From Herbaspirillum sp. RV1423 (GTDB taxonomy: Bacteria; Pseudomonadota; Gammaproteobacteria; Burkholderiales; Burkholderiaceae_D), in contig NZ_CBXX010000015.1 of assembly GCF_000577615.1 (NCBI RefSeq), positions 1 to 64,000 of the forward strand: a stretch of 64,000 nt of DNA, in the 5' to 3' direction. Position 1 is the stretch's first letter. Every line of letters begins with the position of its first letter. Below the pieces are notes generated by a model. That model did no database searches, was not told the DNA's origin, and saw only the letters and a program-made list of their open reading frames with translations. Made by a program: the position numbers and the translations under genes. Of this stretch, positions 49,029 through 59,016 are shown one piece after another.

Positions 49029-49949
49029 ATGCTTGCAAGCCTTACCCGTCTGTTCCCCCTGTGGGCGCTGCTGCTGTCCGCTGTTGCCTATTTTTCGCCG
49101 TCCACCTTTACACCCATCGGCCCCCACGTCACCATTCTGCTGACGCTGATCATGCTGACCATGGGCGTGACATTGACGGTCGACGATTTCAAACGCATCG
49201 TCAAACGTCCCGCGCCGGTCGCTGCCGGCATCGTGCTGCATTACCTGGTCATGCCGCTGGCCGCCTGGCTTATCGCCAAATTGCTGCGCATGCCGCCTGA
49301 CCTGACCGCCGGCATGGTGCTGGTCGGCAGCGTCGCCAGCGGTACGGCGTCCAACGTCATGATCTACCTGTCGCGCGGCGACGTCGCGCTGTCGGTGACG
49401 ATTTCGACCCTGTCGGCGCTGGTCAGCGTATTCGCCACGCCGTTGCTGACCGAGTTGTATGTGGATGCGTCGATTCATTTCGATGCGCATGCGATGCTGA
49501 TGAGCATCGTGCAGATCGTGGTGGTGCCCATCGTCGTCGGCCTGGTGCTGAACCTGTTCGCCGGCAAGCTGATCCGCCGCGTCGAGCCTTACCTGTCGCT
49601 GGTGTCGATGGTGGCGATCCTGCTGATCATCGCCGCCGTGGTCGGCGGCAGCCAGGCCAGCATCGCTTCGGTCGGGCTGGTGGTGCTGGTCGGCGTCATC
49701 CTGCATAACGGCCTCGGCCTCCTGGGCGGTTACTGGGGCGGGCGGCTGCTCGGTTTCGACGAAGCGATCTGCCGCACGCTGGCGATCGAGGTCGGCATGC
49801 AGAATTCCGGTCTCGCGGCGGCGCTGGGCAAGCTGTACTTCACGCCGCTGGCGGCCTTGCCGGGCGCGCTGTTCTCGGTCTGGCACAATCTGTCGGGGTC
49901 GATGCTGGCCGGTTTCTGGCGCGGCCGGCCGCCGAAGGATCAGGTCTGA
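49029..49949 (+). CDS. Bile acid:sodium symporter (BASS) family transporter
   Basis: A 306-residue protein with about ten helices. [42 protein letters not shown] (the sodium-binding crossover) and [13 protein letters not shown] are BASS hallmarks. Substrates in bacteria include pantoate, pyruvate-like acids and sulfated compounds; none can be assigned here. Confidence 0.92.
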   Translation: MLASLTRLFPLWALLLSAVAYFSPSTFTPIGPHVTILLTLIMLTMGVTLTVDDFKRIVKRPAPVAAGIVLHYLVMPLAAWLIAKLLRMPPDLTAGMVLVGSVASGTASNVMIYLSRGDVALSVTISTLSALVSVFATPLLTELYVDASIHFDAHAMLMSIVQIVVVPIVVGLVLNLFAGKLIRRVEPYLSLVSMVAILLIIAAVVGGSQASIASVGLVVLVGVILHNGLGLLGGYWGGRLLGFDEAICRTLAIEVGMQNSGLAAALGKLYFTPLAALPGALFSVWHNLSGSMLAGFWRGRPPKDQV

Positions 49950-50041
49950 GCCGGTCTTATGCAACGGGAAAAGCGGACTGCGGTTCTCATGCCGTAAAAA
50001 GCTCCTTGCCGCATTGTCGGTCCATCATAACTGTCACAACT

Positions 50042-50122
50042 GTCGTCCTGACGAAAGTCAGGACCCAGCGTCGCATCGGACGTCGTCATGACGCTGGGTC
50101 CCAGCGTGCGCCGCGACGACGG
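50042..50122. repeat. REP/BIME-like palindromic repeat, copy B
   Basis: The same two-unit inverted layout as at 22734-22814: GTCGTCCTGACGAAAGTCAG then GACCCAGCGTCG, facing GACGCTGGGTCCCAGCGTGC and CGACGACGG. Compensating changes keep the hairpins (CCTGAC/GTCAGG replaces CCCGGC/GCCGGG), which indicates selection for the fold or amplification of sub-families. Confidence 0.6.
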
Positions 50123-50246
50123 CTGGGAGAACTGGCTTAACTGGATGGCATGAGGAGTGCGGTCCGCTTTTTATGTCCGCCGGACGGATGCGATCCGGAA
50201 TTATCGGGCATCATGCAGCTCATCGTCTGCAAACGGAGAAGCGATC

Positions 50247-50834
50247 ATGAAGAAACGGAATTTTCTCGCCGCCGGACTGCTCGGCGTCGGCAGCGTCGCC
50301 ATGGCGGCAAGCGGCAAGAAGAACCTCGCCTGTCGCGCCGAGGCCGGTCCGGTCCTGCTCACCGTGACCGGCGCCATCGGCGCGGGCAATCGCGGCGCGC
50401 TCGATCCGGCGCTGGACCAGATGATGGCCAAACAGAAGCTGCAATTCAACCGCGCCCACACCTTCGACTTTGCCGCGCTGGCGGCTCTGCCGCAGGTGGT
50501 CATCAAACCGACGCTGGAATACGACGGCAAGCAGCACACGCTGAGCGGCCCCTTGCTGGGCGAGGTCATGGACGCCGCCGGCGCATCCGCCGCAAGCGAT
50601 GTCCTGCTGCGCGCGGTCGACGGCTACGCCGTGCAGGCGTCGATGGCCGACATTCGCAAGTACCGCTTCATCGTCGCCACCCATCTGGACGGCAAGCCGA
50701 TTCCGCTGGGCGGCCTGGGACCGTTGTGGGCGGTGTATGACGCCGACAGTTTTGCCGACATCATGGCAAAACCGCTGAGTGCGAGATTCACGCTATGCCC
50801 GTGGGGGATGTATCACATGGAAGCCAAAGCCTAG
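50247..50834 (+). CDS. Small molybdopterin-dependent oxidoreductase-like protein
   Basis: A 195-residue protein with a signal peptide (LAAGLLGVGSVAMAASG) and a single sulfite-oxidase-fold domain: PVLLTVTGAIGAGN, HTFDFAALAALPQ, GPLLGEVMDAAGA, RAVDGYAVQASMADIRKY and GPLWAVYDAD. It is far shorter than YedY or SorA, and I cannot see the usual cofactor-liganding Cys in the conserved position, so it may not bind molybdopterin. AACGGAGAAG precedes the ATG at 50247. Confidence 0.78.
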   Translation: MKKRNFLAAGLLGVGSVAMAASGKKNLACRAEAGPVLLTVTGAIGAGNRGALDPALDQMMAKQKLQFNRAHTFDFAALAALPQVVIKPTLEYDGKQHTLSGPLLGEVMDAAGASAASDVLLRAVDGYAVQASMADIRKYRFIVATHLDGKPIPLGGLGPLWAVYDADSFADIMAKPLSARFTLCPWGMYHMEAKA

Positions 50835-50851
50835 GCTTCCAGGCCCTTGCC

Positions 50852-51430
50852 TCAGATATGCATCGCCGCCAACGTTCCCAGCACCACGCTGGCGCCGGCT
50901 GCGGTGTAGGAAATCTTCTTGAGCCAGTCCTTGCGCGTGAGCAGCGTGATCGCCGCCAGCGAGATGGCGATCTGGATCGCCGTCATGGCTTGAGCCCAGC
51001 GGTGATGCTGGTGCAGTTTGACTTCCGACAGCTCATCCCATTCCTTGGATTCGGCTTCCAGCTTCTCGGCGGCCTTGCGGATTTCTTCTTTCTCCGATTT
51101 GTAGCGTTCGGCAGCGGCAGTGTATTTTGCCGCGTCGACGCCGGGAATCGTCGCCGCCAGTTCGGCCAGATTCTGGCGGCTCGATTTGGCCTGGTAGTAA
51201 TTCCACTGGTTCGCCGCTTCGGTCTTCTTGATCGCAGCATTGTTCTTGTTCATCGCCACCGTGCTTTCGGTGGACCCGGCTTGATAACTGAACAGCGCAC
51301 CGATGGTCGCCATGATGGCGGTCATGACGGCGATCTTGCCGGCGAAATTGTCGCCGCTGGAATGCGCGTGTTCGGTCACGTGTTCCAGATGATGTTCATG
51401 CGGACTGGGGACTTCAAATTCTTCTGCCAT
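50852..51430 (-). CDS. DUF4337 membrane protein
   Basis: A 192-residue protein. It has a His/Glu-rich N-terminus (VPSPHEHHLEHVTEHAHSSG), a helix around AVMTAIMATIGALFS, an ANQWNYYQAKSSRQ segment typical of DUF4337, a charged coiled coil (AERYKSEKEEIRKAAEKLEA) and two C-terminal helices. Function unknown. The gene is convergent with the molybdoenzyme gene (17 bp apart). Confidence 0.88.
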   Translation of the reverse strand: MAEEFEVPSPHEHHLEHVTEHAHSSGDNFAGKIAVMTAIMATIGALFSYQAGSTESTVAMNKNNAAIKKTEAANQWNYYQAKSSRQNLAELAATIPGVDAAKYTAAAERYKSEKEEIRKAAEKLEAESKEWDELSEVKLHQHHRWAQAMTAIQIAISLAAITLLTRKDWLKKISYTAAGASVVLGTLAAMHI

Positions 51431-51634
51431 GCGAGCGCTCTTTATCTTGATTGACTTGTTATCTTTGCATGTCCGGCGTCGCCGGGCATGTCGCGCAACC
51501 CTCCTTGCGCATGCCCTTAATGCGCAAGCGGCAGCGCCAGTTGACGCGGTTTGCACTTTTATCTGTGCCGCGCGCCGGGCCGGGGTTTGTTACCATTGCT
51601 GTTTTATTGCAGAACCTTCCGAAAACCATTCCCC

Positions 51635-52702
51635 ATGAGCAAATTCTGGAGCCCCCTCGTCAGCCGCCTGACGCCCTACACTCCCGGCGAGCAACCCAAG
51701 ATCAGCAAGCTGGTCAAGCTCAACACCAACGAGAATCCCTACGGCCCGTCGCCGAAGGCGGTCGTCGCCATGGCGCAGGAAGTCGGCGACAACCTGCGCC
51801 TGTATCCCAATCCCGACGCCGAACCGCTCAAGCTGGCAATTGCAAAACGGCATGGCTTGTCGACCGCGCAAGTGTTCGTCGGCAACGGTTCGGACGAAGT
51901 GCTGGCGCATGCTTTCCAGGCCTTGCTCAAGCATGGCGCGCCGATCCTGTTCCCGGACATCACATACAGCTTCTATCCGACCTATGCCGGCCTGTATGAA
52001 GTGGAATACCGCGCCGTGCCGCTGGCGGACGACTTCACCATCCGCGTGGACGATTACCTGGGCCATGGCGATGCCATCGGCGGCATCATCTTCCCGAATC
52101 CGAATGCCCCCACCGGTTGCCTGCTGCCGCTGGACGAGGTCGAGCGCATGCTGGCCGGCAATCCGGACCGCGTGGTGATCGTCGACGAGGCGTATATCGA
52201 TTTCGGCGGCGAGAGCGCCATCGGACTGATAGCGCGTCATCCCAACCTGTTGGTGGTGCAGACGCTGTCGAAGTCGCGTTCGCTGGCCGGTTTGCGCGTA
52301 GGATTCGCGGTCGGCCATGTCGACCTGATCAGCGCGCTCGAACGCGTCAAGAACAGTTTCAATTCCTATCCGCTGGATCGCATCGCCATTGTCGGCGCCA
52401 CTGCCGCGATCGAGGACGACGCGCATTTCGACAAGACCAGGAATGCCGTCATCGCCAGCCGCGGCAAGCTGGTGAGCGACCTGGCGTCGCTTGGTTTCGA
52501 GGTGCTGCCGTCGGCTGCCAACTTCATCTTCGCACGCCATCCGCAACATGACGCCGCGGCATTGGCGGCCGCGTTGCGCGGCGACGGCATCATCGTGCGC
52601 CACTTCACCAGCGCGCGCATCAATCAGTTCCTGCGCATCACGGTCGGCACCGATGAGGCATGCGGGACGCTGATCGATTCATTGCGTAAGTACCTGGCTT
52701 GA
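51635..52702 (+). CDS. hisC: Histidinol-phosphate aminotransferase
   Basis: A 355-residue class I/II PLP aminotransferase: [57 protein letters not shown] and the PLP-Lys motif [15 protein letters not shown]. The HisC subgroup motifs [12 protein letters not shown] and [10 protein letters not shown] are present. It is isolated from other his genes, so it may be a second copy serving histidine or aromatic transamination. The last 24 bases overlap the convergent MFS gene. Confidence 0.93.
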   Translation: MSKFWSPLVSRLTPYTPGEQPKISKLVKLNTNENPYGPSPKAVVAMAQEVGDNLRLYPNPDAEPLKLAIAKRHGLSTAQVFVGNGSDEVLAHAFQALLKHGAPILFPDITYSFYPTYAGLYEVEYRAVPLADDFTIRVDDYLGHGDAIGGIIFPNPNAPTGCLLPLDEVERMLAGNPDRVVIVDEAYIDFGGESAIGLIARHPNLLVVQTLSKSRSLAGLRVGFAVGHVDLISALERVKNSFNSYPLDRIAIVGATAAIEDDAHFDKTRNAVIASRGKLVSDLASLGFEVLPSAANFIFARHPQHDAAALAAALRGDGIIVRHFTSARINQFLRITVGTDEACGTLIDSLRKYLA

Positions 52703-53908
52703 ATTCAGCGGCCGCTGGCGCCATGCCAGCAGCGCCCCGATCAGCAGGGCCAGCGCCGAAAACAGCAGGCCTTGCTGCAAGCCGCCGCTGCGATCGGCGA
52801 TCCAGCCGACAATGGTCGGGCCGACAATCTGGCCTGCCGCAAACACGATCGTGAATGCACTGATGCCGACTGACCAGCTCGCCGGCGGCAGGTTGTGGCG
52901 CACCAGCGCCGTGGTCGACGCCACCGCCGACAGGAACACGCCGCCGAACATCAATCCCGAAATGAACACCGCCGCCGGCGCCGCCGTCACTGCCGGCACC
53001 AGCGTCGCGATGCTCAGCAGCGCATTGAGGAGCGCCAGCGACTGGCCGCCCCTGAACCTGTCGAGCATGCCGGCCCACAAGCGCGACGATCCCACTACCG
53101 CCACGCCGAGCAGGGTATAGAACAAGGTGATCATGCCAGCCGACATGCCTTGCTCCTTCAGCAAGGCAATCACGAAGGTCATGTAACCGATATAGCCGAG
53201 TCCGAACATGAAGTAGCCCGTCAGTCCGAAACCCAATGTGCGCAGACGGAAATGCCCGGCACCTTGCGTCTGCGGCGGCAGCGTCGGGATGCGCAAGGCG
53301 GGAATTGCCATGACGGCGGTGGCGATCAGGCTCAGTGCGCCCATCGCCAGCCAGGCCCACTGCCAGCCGTGCGCTACGCCGCAGGCGCTTGCGGCGGCAA
53401 TCGTCAGCGGCACGAGCCAGGCCGATGCCACGATGCCGATGCCGCTGCCGCCATAAAACACGCCCAGCAAAAAACCCGCGCGCCGCGGATGCATTGCCGC
53501 CAGCCGGCTGACCAGGATGCCGCCGGAGATGAAGACGAAAGCGCTGACCGTGCCGGTCACGATGCGCAGCGACAGCAACGTTGCGGTGTCGGTGACCAAG
53601 CCCGACAGGATGATGAAGAACGCCGTCGCCAGGGCGCCGCCGATCAGCATTCCGTGCGTGCCGAAGCGGCGCGCCAGCGGCGGCGTCGCCAATGCGCCCA
53701 GCAGGTAGCCGAGCGCATTGCCGGTGTTCATGCCGCCCGCGATCAGATAAGGCCAGCCGAGATCGGTGCGCATCGGCGACAGCAGCAGGGCGTAGGAGAA
53801 GCGCGCCACACCGAGCGCGATTGCGGTGCCCAGCGACAGGGCGAGGGCGGTCAGTAAAGGATGGCGCGTGATGAAATCGTGATCGGCGTGCGCAGTCGAT
53901 GCGGGCAT
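52679..53908 (-). CDS. YbfB/YjiJ family MFS transporter
   Basis: A 409-residue, 12-helix transporter. [23 protein letters not shown] and the [11 protein letters not shown] region match the YbfB/YjiJ group; [16 protein letters not shown] lies in helix 4. The substrate is unknown. Its stop lies inside the 3' end of hisC. Confidence 0.88.
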   Translation of the reverse strand: MPASTAHADHDFITRHPLLTALALSLGTAIALGVARFSYALLLSPMRTDLGWPYLIAGGMNTGNALGYLLGALATPPLARRFGTHGMLIGGALATAFFIILSGLVTDTATLLSLRIVTGTVSAFVFISGGILVSRLAAMHPRRAGFLLGVFYGGSGIGIVASAWLVPLTIAAASACGVAHGWQWAWLAMGALSLIATAVMAIPALRIPTLPPQTQGAGHFRLRTLGFGLTGYFMFGLGYIGYMTFVIALLKEQGMSAGMITLFYTLLGVAVVGSSRLWAGMLDRFRGGQSLALLNALLSIATLVPAVTAAPAAVFISGLMFGGVFLSAVASTTALVRHNLPPASWSVGISAFTIVFAAGQIVGPTIVGWIADRSGGLQQGLLFSALALLIGALLAWRQRPLNSSQVLTQ

Positions 53909-53994
53909 GGGCTTGTCTCTTGGGCGTCGGCGGCTGATGGCTGGTGTTGCGAGCGCCGCCTGATTTTGTCTTGCCCAGAGTGTAGCTGATCTTG

Positions 53995-54582
53995 CTATGC
54001 GGCGTTGCCGCAGACATGCAGGCAGGCGTCGACTGCCGCAGGATCAAGACGCGTGCCGCGCAGGCGCTGGATTTCCTTCAGCGCGGCGGACATGCCCAGG
54101 CTTTTGCGATAGGGGCGATCTTCGGACATCGACTCCACGATGTCGGCCACCGTGAGAATGCGCGCGGCCGGCATGATCTGGTCGCCGCGCAAACCGCGCG
54201 GATAGCCGGAGCCGTCGAGGTATTCGTGATGCGCGTACACGATGTCGGCCACCGGCAGCGTGAAAGAGATGCGGTTCAGCACGTCGTAGCTGGTTTTGGC
54301 GTGCGTCTTGATCAACGTGAATTCGGTGTCGGTGAGCTTGCCTGGTTTATTTAATATTCCGAGTGGAATGTCGACTTTGCCGATGTCATGCACCAGTGCC
54401 GCCATATGCAGCGCTTCGAGTTGAGCGGAGCCGACTTCCAGCCGGCGGCCGATGCTCATCGCCAGTCCTGCGACGCGGTGTTCATGCAGGGGGGGGTAGT
54501 CGTCGACCATGTGTTGCAGCGCCAGGAGCGCGTCCAGCGTTTGTCGTTCAAGTCTGTGTGGTTGGACAGTCGAATCTAGCAT
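53995..54582 (-). CDS. HD-GYP domain protein, probable c-di-GMP phosphodiesterase
   Basis: A 195-residue stand-alone HD-GYP domain: HEHRVAGLAMSIGRRL, the HDIGK metal motif (AALVHDIGKVDIPLGILNKP), the HHEYLDGSGYPRGL signature and ARILTVADIVESMSEDRPYR. All canonical metal ligands appear present, so c-di-GMP hydrolysis is likely. There is no receiver or sensor domain, so input must come from a partner or expression level. Confidence 0.92.
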   Translation of the reverse strand: MLDSTVQPHRLERQTLDALLALQHMVDDYPPLHEHRVAGLAMSIGRRLEVGSAQLEALHMAALVHDIGKVDIPLGILNKPGKLTDTEFTLIKTHAKTSYDVLNRISFTLPVADIVYAHHEYLDGSGYPRGLRGDQIMPAARILTVADIVESMSEDRPYRKSLGMSAALKEIQRLRGTRLDPAAVDACLHVCGNAA

Positions 54583-54709
54583 GTGGAAAATAAAATGCCG
54601 CCGTAGTGGTGAATGGAAGACATCATTGCGATTGTGCAGAATCCGAAAGCGATTCGCACGGGATGCGAGATAATGGCGGCTGACCGAAGTTTAATCCTCC
54701 GATGACCGC

Positions 54710-55864
54710 ATGACAACCGATCTGACTCTCGGCACATCGACGCCGCGCGTGCGTTGGCGACAAATCGCCGTTCCATTTTTCTTTTTCTTGCTCGGCCTGC
54801 TCTATGCAAGCTGGGCTGCTCGCATTCCATCGATTCGCGACAACCTGCAACTGGACGCCGCCACGTTGAGCATGGTGCTGCTGTGCGGCGGCATTGGCGC
54901 CGTCGGCTCGTTTCCTCTGGCGGCGTGGCTCAATGCGCACTACGGCGCACGTCGTACCGCGTGGTATGCCGGAATCATGTTGCTGATATCGCTGCCGGCC
55001 ATCGGTTGCGCGCCGGAGCTGGCGCTGCTGATGCTGTTCAGCGCCATGTACGGCGCCGCATCGAGCTGCTTCGATGTCGCCATCAATGCACTCGGCGCGG
55101 TGGCGGAAAAGCAGGCCGGGCGCTCCATCATGTCGCTGCTGCATGCATGGTTTTGCGTCGGTACGTTCTGCGGCGCCTTGCTCGGCAGCGCGGTGGCGTC
55201 ATTCGAGGTGGCGCCGTTCTGGCACTTTCTGTTGTTAAGCCTGTTATTTTTCCTGCCGCTGCGCTGGGGTTACAAGGCCTTGCCGAACGATCGCCCCGAG
55301 CCTGACGCGGACAGGAAAATTTTCGCCATTCCGCATGGCCATCTGGTGGCGCTCGGCCTGATCGGTTTTTGCGGCGCCATCGTCGAAGGATCGATTGCCG
55401 ACTGGAGCGGCCTGTACATGAAGGACCACATGGGGGCGGGCGATGGCGGCGCGCCGCTGGCGTATGCCGGGTTTGCCGGCATGATGCTGCTGGCGCGCCT
55501 GGTCGGCGACCGCTTCAAGGAACGCTGGGGCGCGCGCAAGGTGGTGGGCTATGGTGCGCTGCTGGCCGGCGTCGGCGTCTTCATCGCCGTCGCGGCGGCG
55601 AACATTCCGATGGCGATCGTCGGCTTCGCGATTGCCGGCAGCGGCGTGGCGATGGTATTCCCGTTCGTGTTCAGCGCCGCCGGCCGGCATGGTTCGATCG
55701 CGCTGGCGGGCGTGGCGACGCTGGGTTATAGCGGCAGCCTGGTTGGTCCGCCGATGGTCGGTTTTCTGGCGCACGGTTTCGGGTTGCAGGCGGCGCTGGC
55801 GTTCATCGGCGTGCTGTGCGGCGCGGTGGCGCTGGCGGCCGGCCGGGCGAAATGGCTGGAGTGA
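54710..55864 (+). CDS. MFS transporter (YbjJ-like)
   Basis: A 384-residue MFS protein with about 12 helices. The start MTTDLTLGTSTPRVRWR leads to FFFLLGLLYASWAARIPSIR, a motif of the YbjJ/fucose-permease-like group; SCFDVAINALGAVAEKQAGR and MLLARLVGDRFKERWGARKV follow. The substrate is unknown. A META-domain lipoprotein gene follows 26 bp later, so they may share a transcript. Confidence 0.87.
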   Translation: MTTDLTLGTSTPRVRWRQIAVPFFFFLLGLLYASWAARIPSIRDNLQLDAATLSMVLLCGGIGAVGSFPLAAWLNAHYGARRTAWYAGIMLLISLPAIGCAPELALLMLFSAMYGAASSCFDVAINALGAVAEKQAGRSIMSLLHAWFCVGTFCGALLGSAVASFEVAPFWHFLLLSLLFFLPLRWGYKALPNDRPEPDADRKIFAIPHGHLVALGLIGFCGAIVEGSIADWSGLYMKDHMGAGDGGAPLAYAGFAGMMLLARLVGDRFKERWGARKVVGYGALLAGVGVFIAVAAANIPMAIVGFAIAGSGVAMVFPFVFSAAGRHGSIALAGVATLGYSGSLVGPPMVGFLAHGFGLQAALAFIGVLCGAVALAAGRAKWLE

Positions 55865-55890
55865 TCTTGTTGAAAAAAGGAGGTGCAGTC

Positions 55891-56349
55891 ATGAAACGAT
55901 ATCTTGCGATTTTCGCCGCGACGGCGGCAACGGTGCTGGCGGCATGCGCAACACCGCAGGCCACGGATAGCGCGGCGCTGGCAATGTCGCGTTGGGAACT
56001 GACGAGTTGGCCCGGCCATGATATTCCGCACGGCGACAACGGCGAGCCGGTGATCCTGAATTTCCAGGATGACGGCGCCCAGGCCAGCGTCAGCGGCCGT
56101 GCCTGGTGCAACCGGTTCAGCGCGCCATATGTGCTGCGCGACGGCAGCCGTCTCACGATCGGCCACGCCGCCGCCACGCGCATGGCTTGTGCGGGCAAGG
56201 CCATGGATTTCGAAGCGGCTTTCCTCGACAAGCTGCAGGCGCTGGAACGATACAAGATCAACGGCAAGACGCTGCAATTGTTTGCGGTCGATGGGGAGGT
56301 CATGACCCTCCAGGCGCGCGACATTCCCGGCGCAACGCGGGACAGATAA
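55891..56349 (+). CDS. META-domain lipoprotein (HslJ-like)
   Basis: A 152-residue lipoprotein (lipobox LAAC, Cys19). The mature domain has SRWELTSWPG, VSGRAWCNRFSAPY and ATRMACAGKAMDFEAAFLDKL, the META/HslJ pattern with a conserved cysteine pair. HslJ in E. coli is linked to heat and novobiocin tolerance. AAAGGAGG is a strong ribosome-binding site before the ATG at 55891. Confidence 0.88.
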   Translation: MKRYLAIFAATAATVLAACATPQATDSAALAMSRWELTSWPGHDIPHGDNGEPVILNFQDDGAQASVSGRAWCNRFSAPYVLRDGSRLTIGHAAATRMACAGKAMDFEAAFLDKLQALERYKINGKTLQLFAVDGEVMTLQARDIPGATRDR

Positions 56350-56385
56350 TTGAACGACAATCTACAACGAGGAAATAGAAAGAAG

Positions 56386-57081
56386 ATGCGCGACCTGGTT
56401 TTTTTGCCCGGCTTTATGCTGAATGAATCATTGTGGGACGACATGCGCGGCGATCTTGCGACGCTGGGCACATTGCATTTCGGCGACCTGGGACAAGACG
56501 ATTCGCTGGCGGCGATGGCCGACCGGGTGTTGGACAATGCCCCGGACAGGTTCGTGCTGTTCGGTTTTTCCATGGGCGGTTTCGTGGCGCAGGCGATCAC
56601 CTTGAAAGCGCCGGAGCGCGTGCTCGGTCTGGGCTTGCTGAATACTTCCTCGCGTGCGCAAAACGCGCAGGAATCGGCGGCGACGCTGGCGCAGATCGCG
56701 CTGGCGGAGAAGGCGCCGTTCAAGGGATTGACGTCACGCGCGCTGGCATCGTCGCTGCATCCCGATCGGGCCGGCGACGCGGCGTTGCTGCAGCGTTTGC
56801 AAGCGATGGCGCTGAAAAACGGCAAGGAAGTTTTCCTGCGCCAGTTGTCGACGCTGCGCGACGGCAGCTACGCCGACCTGCATCGCATCCTTTGCCCGGC
56901 GCTGATCGTGGCCAGCGACGCCGATCGCCTGCGCACGGTGGAGGAGTCGGAAGAGATGGCAAAGCGCATCCCCGCGGCGCGTTTCGAGATCGTGCGCGAT
57001 TGCGGCCACATGACGCCATTGGAGAAACCGCAGGAACTGGCCCGCATCATCAACGAGTGGATCGCCGACGCCGGGCTTTGA
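56386..57081 (+). CDS. Alpha/beta hydrolase
   Basis: A 231-residue alpha/beta hydrolase. Oxyanion region VFLPGFMLNESLWDD, nucleophile elbow GFSMGGFVAQ (Ser), acid LIVASDADRL (Asp) and DCGHMTPLEKP (His) form a complete triad. It resembles MenH/PcaD-type small esterases; the substrate is unknown. The ATG at 56386 has GAGG upstream; a TTG at 56350 would add 12 unlikely residues. Confidence 0.88.
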   Translation: MRDLVFLPGFMLNESLWDDMRGDLATLGTLHFGDLGQDDSLAAMADRVLDNAPDRFVLFGFSMGGFVAQAITLKAPERVLGLGLLNTSSRAQNAQESAATLAQIALAEKAPFKGLTSRALASSLHPDRAGDAALLQRLQAMALKNGKEVFLRQLSTLRDGSYADLHRILCPALIVASDADRLRTVEESEEMAKRIPAARFEIVRDCGHMTPLEKPQELARIINEWIADAGL

Positions 57082-57157
57082 TTTCCGGTTTTCTTCCCTT
57101 CCTGCCGGACGCTACAACACGCAGCTCGCAAATCGATTGCCATCAGGCCCTGGCGGG

Positions 57158-57430
57158 TCAATGCGATTTATCGAAAGTTTCGTCGCCGGTCTTGTGCGGC
57201 GCTTCGCCGGCGCGTTTGCCGGCATCCTTGTTGACTTCGTCGAGGCCGCCGCTGCCGCGCAGATCCGTGTCTACCTGACCATCGCGAATGTCCTCATAGG
57301 CGCGGCGGATTTCCTTCTGCCCGACATCGCTGCGCTGGCTGTCGGCGGACTGGTCATGCTCATGGGGGAGACGGGCTTTGTTTTCCGATTTTGGGTGGCG
57401 ATCTTTTCTGGTGCGGAGAAAGCTGGTCAT
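57158..57430 (-). CDS. Hydrophilic 90-aa protein of unknown function
   Basis: A highly charged, probably disordered protein: basic N-terminus (MTSFLRTRKDRHPKSENK), then RRAYEDIRDGQVDTDLRGSG and a C-terminus rich in K, D and G. Proteins with an AYEDI-DGQVDTD core are common in Burkholderiales, without known function. GAGG lies before the ATG at 57430. Confidence 0.7.
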   Translation of the reverse strand: MTSFLRTRKDRHPKSENKARLPHEHDQSADSQRSDVGQKEIRRAYEDIRDGQVDTDLRGSGGLDEVNKDAGKRAGEAPHKTGDETFDKSH

Positions 57431-57563
57431 AAAGTCCTCACGTGTATGGTGTTTGAGACCGTACGACATACAAGTGAGGAAGAAGTGCCGCTAGTTACAA
57501 AGTCGTTTGCAGATAGCGGCATTGTCCGACAGAAGCCGTCTGTCGGCGCAGCATCGAAAGTGG

Positions 57564-58526
57564 TTATAGCGCAAGACGCTTGCGCGCCGCAGCATATTCG
57601 TTTTCGAGGCGCGTCACCATCTCCGCCACCGTCGGCACATCGTCCATCAATCCCACCGCCTGACCGGCGCCCCAGATGTCGCGCCATGCCTTGGCCTTGG
57701 TGTCGCCGCCGGAACCGAAATTCATCTTGGTCTTGTCCGCCTCCGGCAGGTTGTCCGGATCGAGCCCGGCGTTGACGATGGATTTCTTCAGGTAATTGCC
57801 GTGTATGCCGGTGAAGAGGTTGGTATACACCACGTCGGCCGCGGTCGATTCGATGATGGCCTGGCGGTATGCGTCGCTGACGTTGGCTTCCTTGGTCGCC
57901 AGCCAGCGCGAGCCGATGTAGGCCAGGTCGGCGCCCATGGCCTGGGCCGACAGGATGGCGTCGCCGGTGGCGATGGCGCCCGACAGGATGAGCGGGCCGT
58001 CGAAGAACTTGCGCACCTCGCCGACCAGCGCGAACGGCGACAGCGTTCCGGCATGGCCGCCGGCGCCGGCCGCCACCAGGATCAGGCCGTCGACCCCGGC
58101 TTCCAGCGCCTTTTGCGCGTGACGGATCGAAATCACGTCGTGCAGCACGATGCCGCCATAGCTGTGGATGGCGTCCAGCATTTCCTTCGGCGGCGCGCGC
58201 AGGCTCGAGATGATGATGGGAATGCGATGTTTCACGCAGACTTCCACGTCATGCGCGAGACGGTCATTGGACTGATGCACGATCTGATTGACCGCAATCG
58301 GGCCGACGATGGCGTCCGGATTGGCGGCGTGATAGGTCGCCAGCTCCGCCTGCAATTGCGTCAGCCAGACGTCGAGTTGCTCCGCCGGACGCGCATTGAG
58401 CGCCGGAAAGGAGCCGACGATGCCGGCTTTGCATTGGGCCGCCACCAGCGCAGGGCCGCTGGCGATGAACATCGGCGAGGCAATCACGGGCAGGCGCAAG
58501 TGTTGCAGGATGGCTGGAATCGGCAT
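57564..58526 (-). CDS. Nitronate monooxygenase (NMO/2-nitropropane dioxygenase family)
   Basis: A 320-residue TIM-barrel FMN enzyme: PVIASPMFIASGPALVAAQC, IIISSLRAPPKEML, LVAAGAGGHAGTLSPFALV (catalytic His) and DGPLILSGAIATGDAILSAQ with AYIGSRWLATKEA, all family hallmarks. It oxidises alkyl nitronates, detoxifying 3-nitropropionate-type toxins. Single gene. Confidence 0.92.
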   Translation of the reverse strand: MPIPAILQHLRLPVIASPMFIASGPALVAAQCKAGIVGSFPALNARPAEQLDVWLTQLQAELATYHAANPDAIVGPIAVNQIVHQSNDRLAHDVEVCVKHRIPIIISSLRAPPKEMLDAIHSYGGIVLHDVISIRHAQKALEAGVDGLILVAAGAGGHAGTLSPFALVGEVRKFFDGPLILSGAIATGDAILSAQAMGADLAYIGSRWLATKEANVSDAYRQAIIESTAADVVYTNLFTGIHGNYLKKSIVNAGLDPDNLPEADKTKMNFGSGGDTKAKAWRDIWGAGQAVGLMDDVPTVAEMVTRLENEYAAARKRLAL

Positions 58527-58649
58527 GGCGGCGTCTCATCATTGTTGGTAATGCGGCGATTATAAGGTGAAAATATTACGATCGTGCTTTTTGTGTTGTT
58601 GCGTCGAATATTTTTTGTTTTTGACAAGTCTTCTTATTTTGTAAACATG

Positions 58650-58676
58650 TTATGTTTTCTATAAACCAGCCGATAA
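58650..58676 (+). promoter_or_regulatory. Sigma-28 (FliA) promoter
   Basis: TTATGTTT-N11-GCCGATAA: the -10 matches the FliA consensus in all eight bases, the -35 in six of eight (TAAAGTTT), with exact spacing. It is 89 bp before a 40-codon ORF and 340 bp before a chemoreceptor, so both should belong to the flagellar-chemotaxis regulon. Confidence 0.8.
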
Positions 58677-58764
58677 AGACTTGCACGCTGCCGTATGGCG
58701 CGCCGTTTGCGAGTGCATGCGTGTTCAATGCTGGTTTTTCAAGGTGCCTTTCCGAGGGGGATAT

Positions 58765-58887
58765 ATGGATACCTTTCTGACTGTGACCGCCATCGCCGGC
58801 GGCCTTGTCCTGGCGGCAATACTTCATCATCGACTTCTTCAGGCGCGTCTGCAGCATATACGCACGCGCAGTCGTCACCGACACTAA
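58765..58887 (+). CDS. 40-aa membrane peptide in the flagellar regulon
   Basis: A short ORF with a strong GAGGGGG ribosome-binding site seven bases before its ATG. The product has one hydrophobic helix (TVTAIAGGLVLAAILHH) and a basic Arg/His-rich tail. It lies between a FliA-type promoter and a chemoreceptor gene. No family is recognised; coding status rests on the ribosome-binding site and composition. Confidence 0.45.
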   Translation: MDTFLTVTAIAGGLVLAAILHHRLLQARLQHIRTRSRHRH

Positions 58888-58911
58888 TTCCATTCATCAA
58901 TCGCGCAGTAC

Positions 58912-58939
58912 CACAGCACCGTCTGTCGGCGGTGCTGTG
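58912..58939 (+). promoter_or_regulatory. Intercistronic stem-loop before the chemoreceptor
   Basis: CACAGCACCG and CGGTGCTGTG form a perfect 10-bp stem with an eight-base loop, without a T-run. It lies between the 40-aa ORF and the receptor gene and could attenuate or process the transcript. Confidence 0.45.
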
Positions 58940-59016
58940 TCGTGTCGTCTCGTCTCGGGATGTCGTGCATCCATGTTGCCGGCGACAAAATTTTTGAGAA
59001 AACCGAGGAGGTGAGG

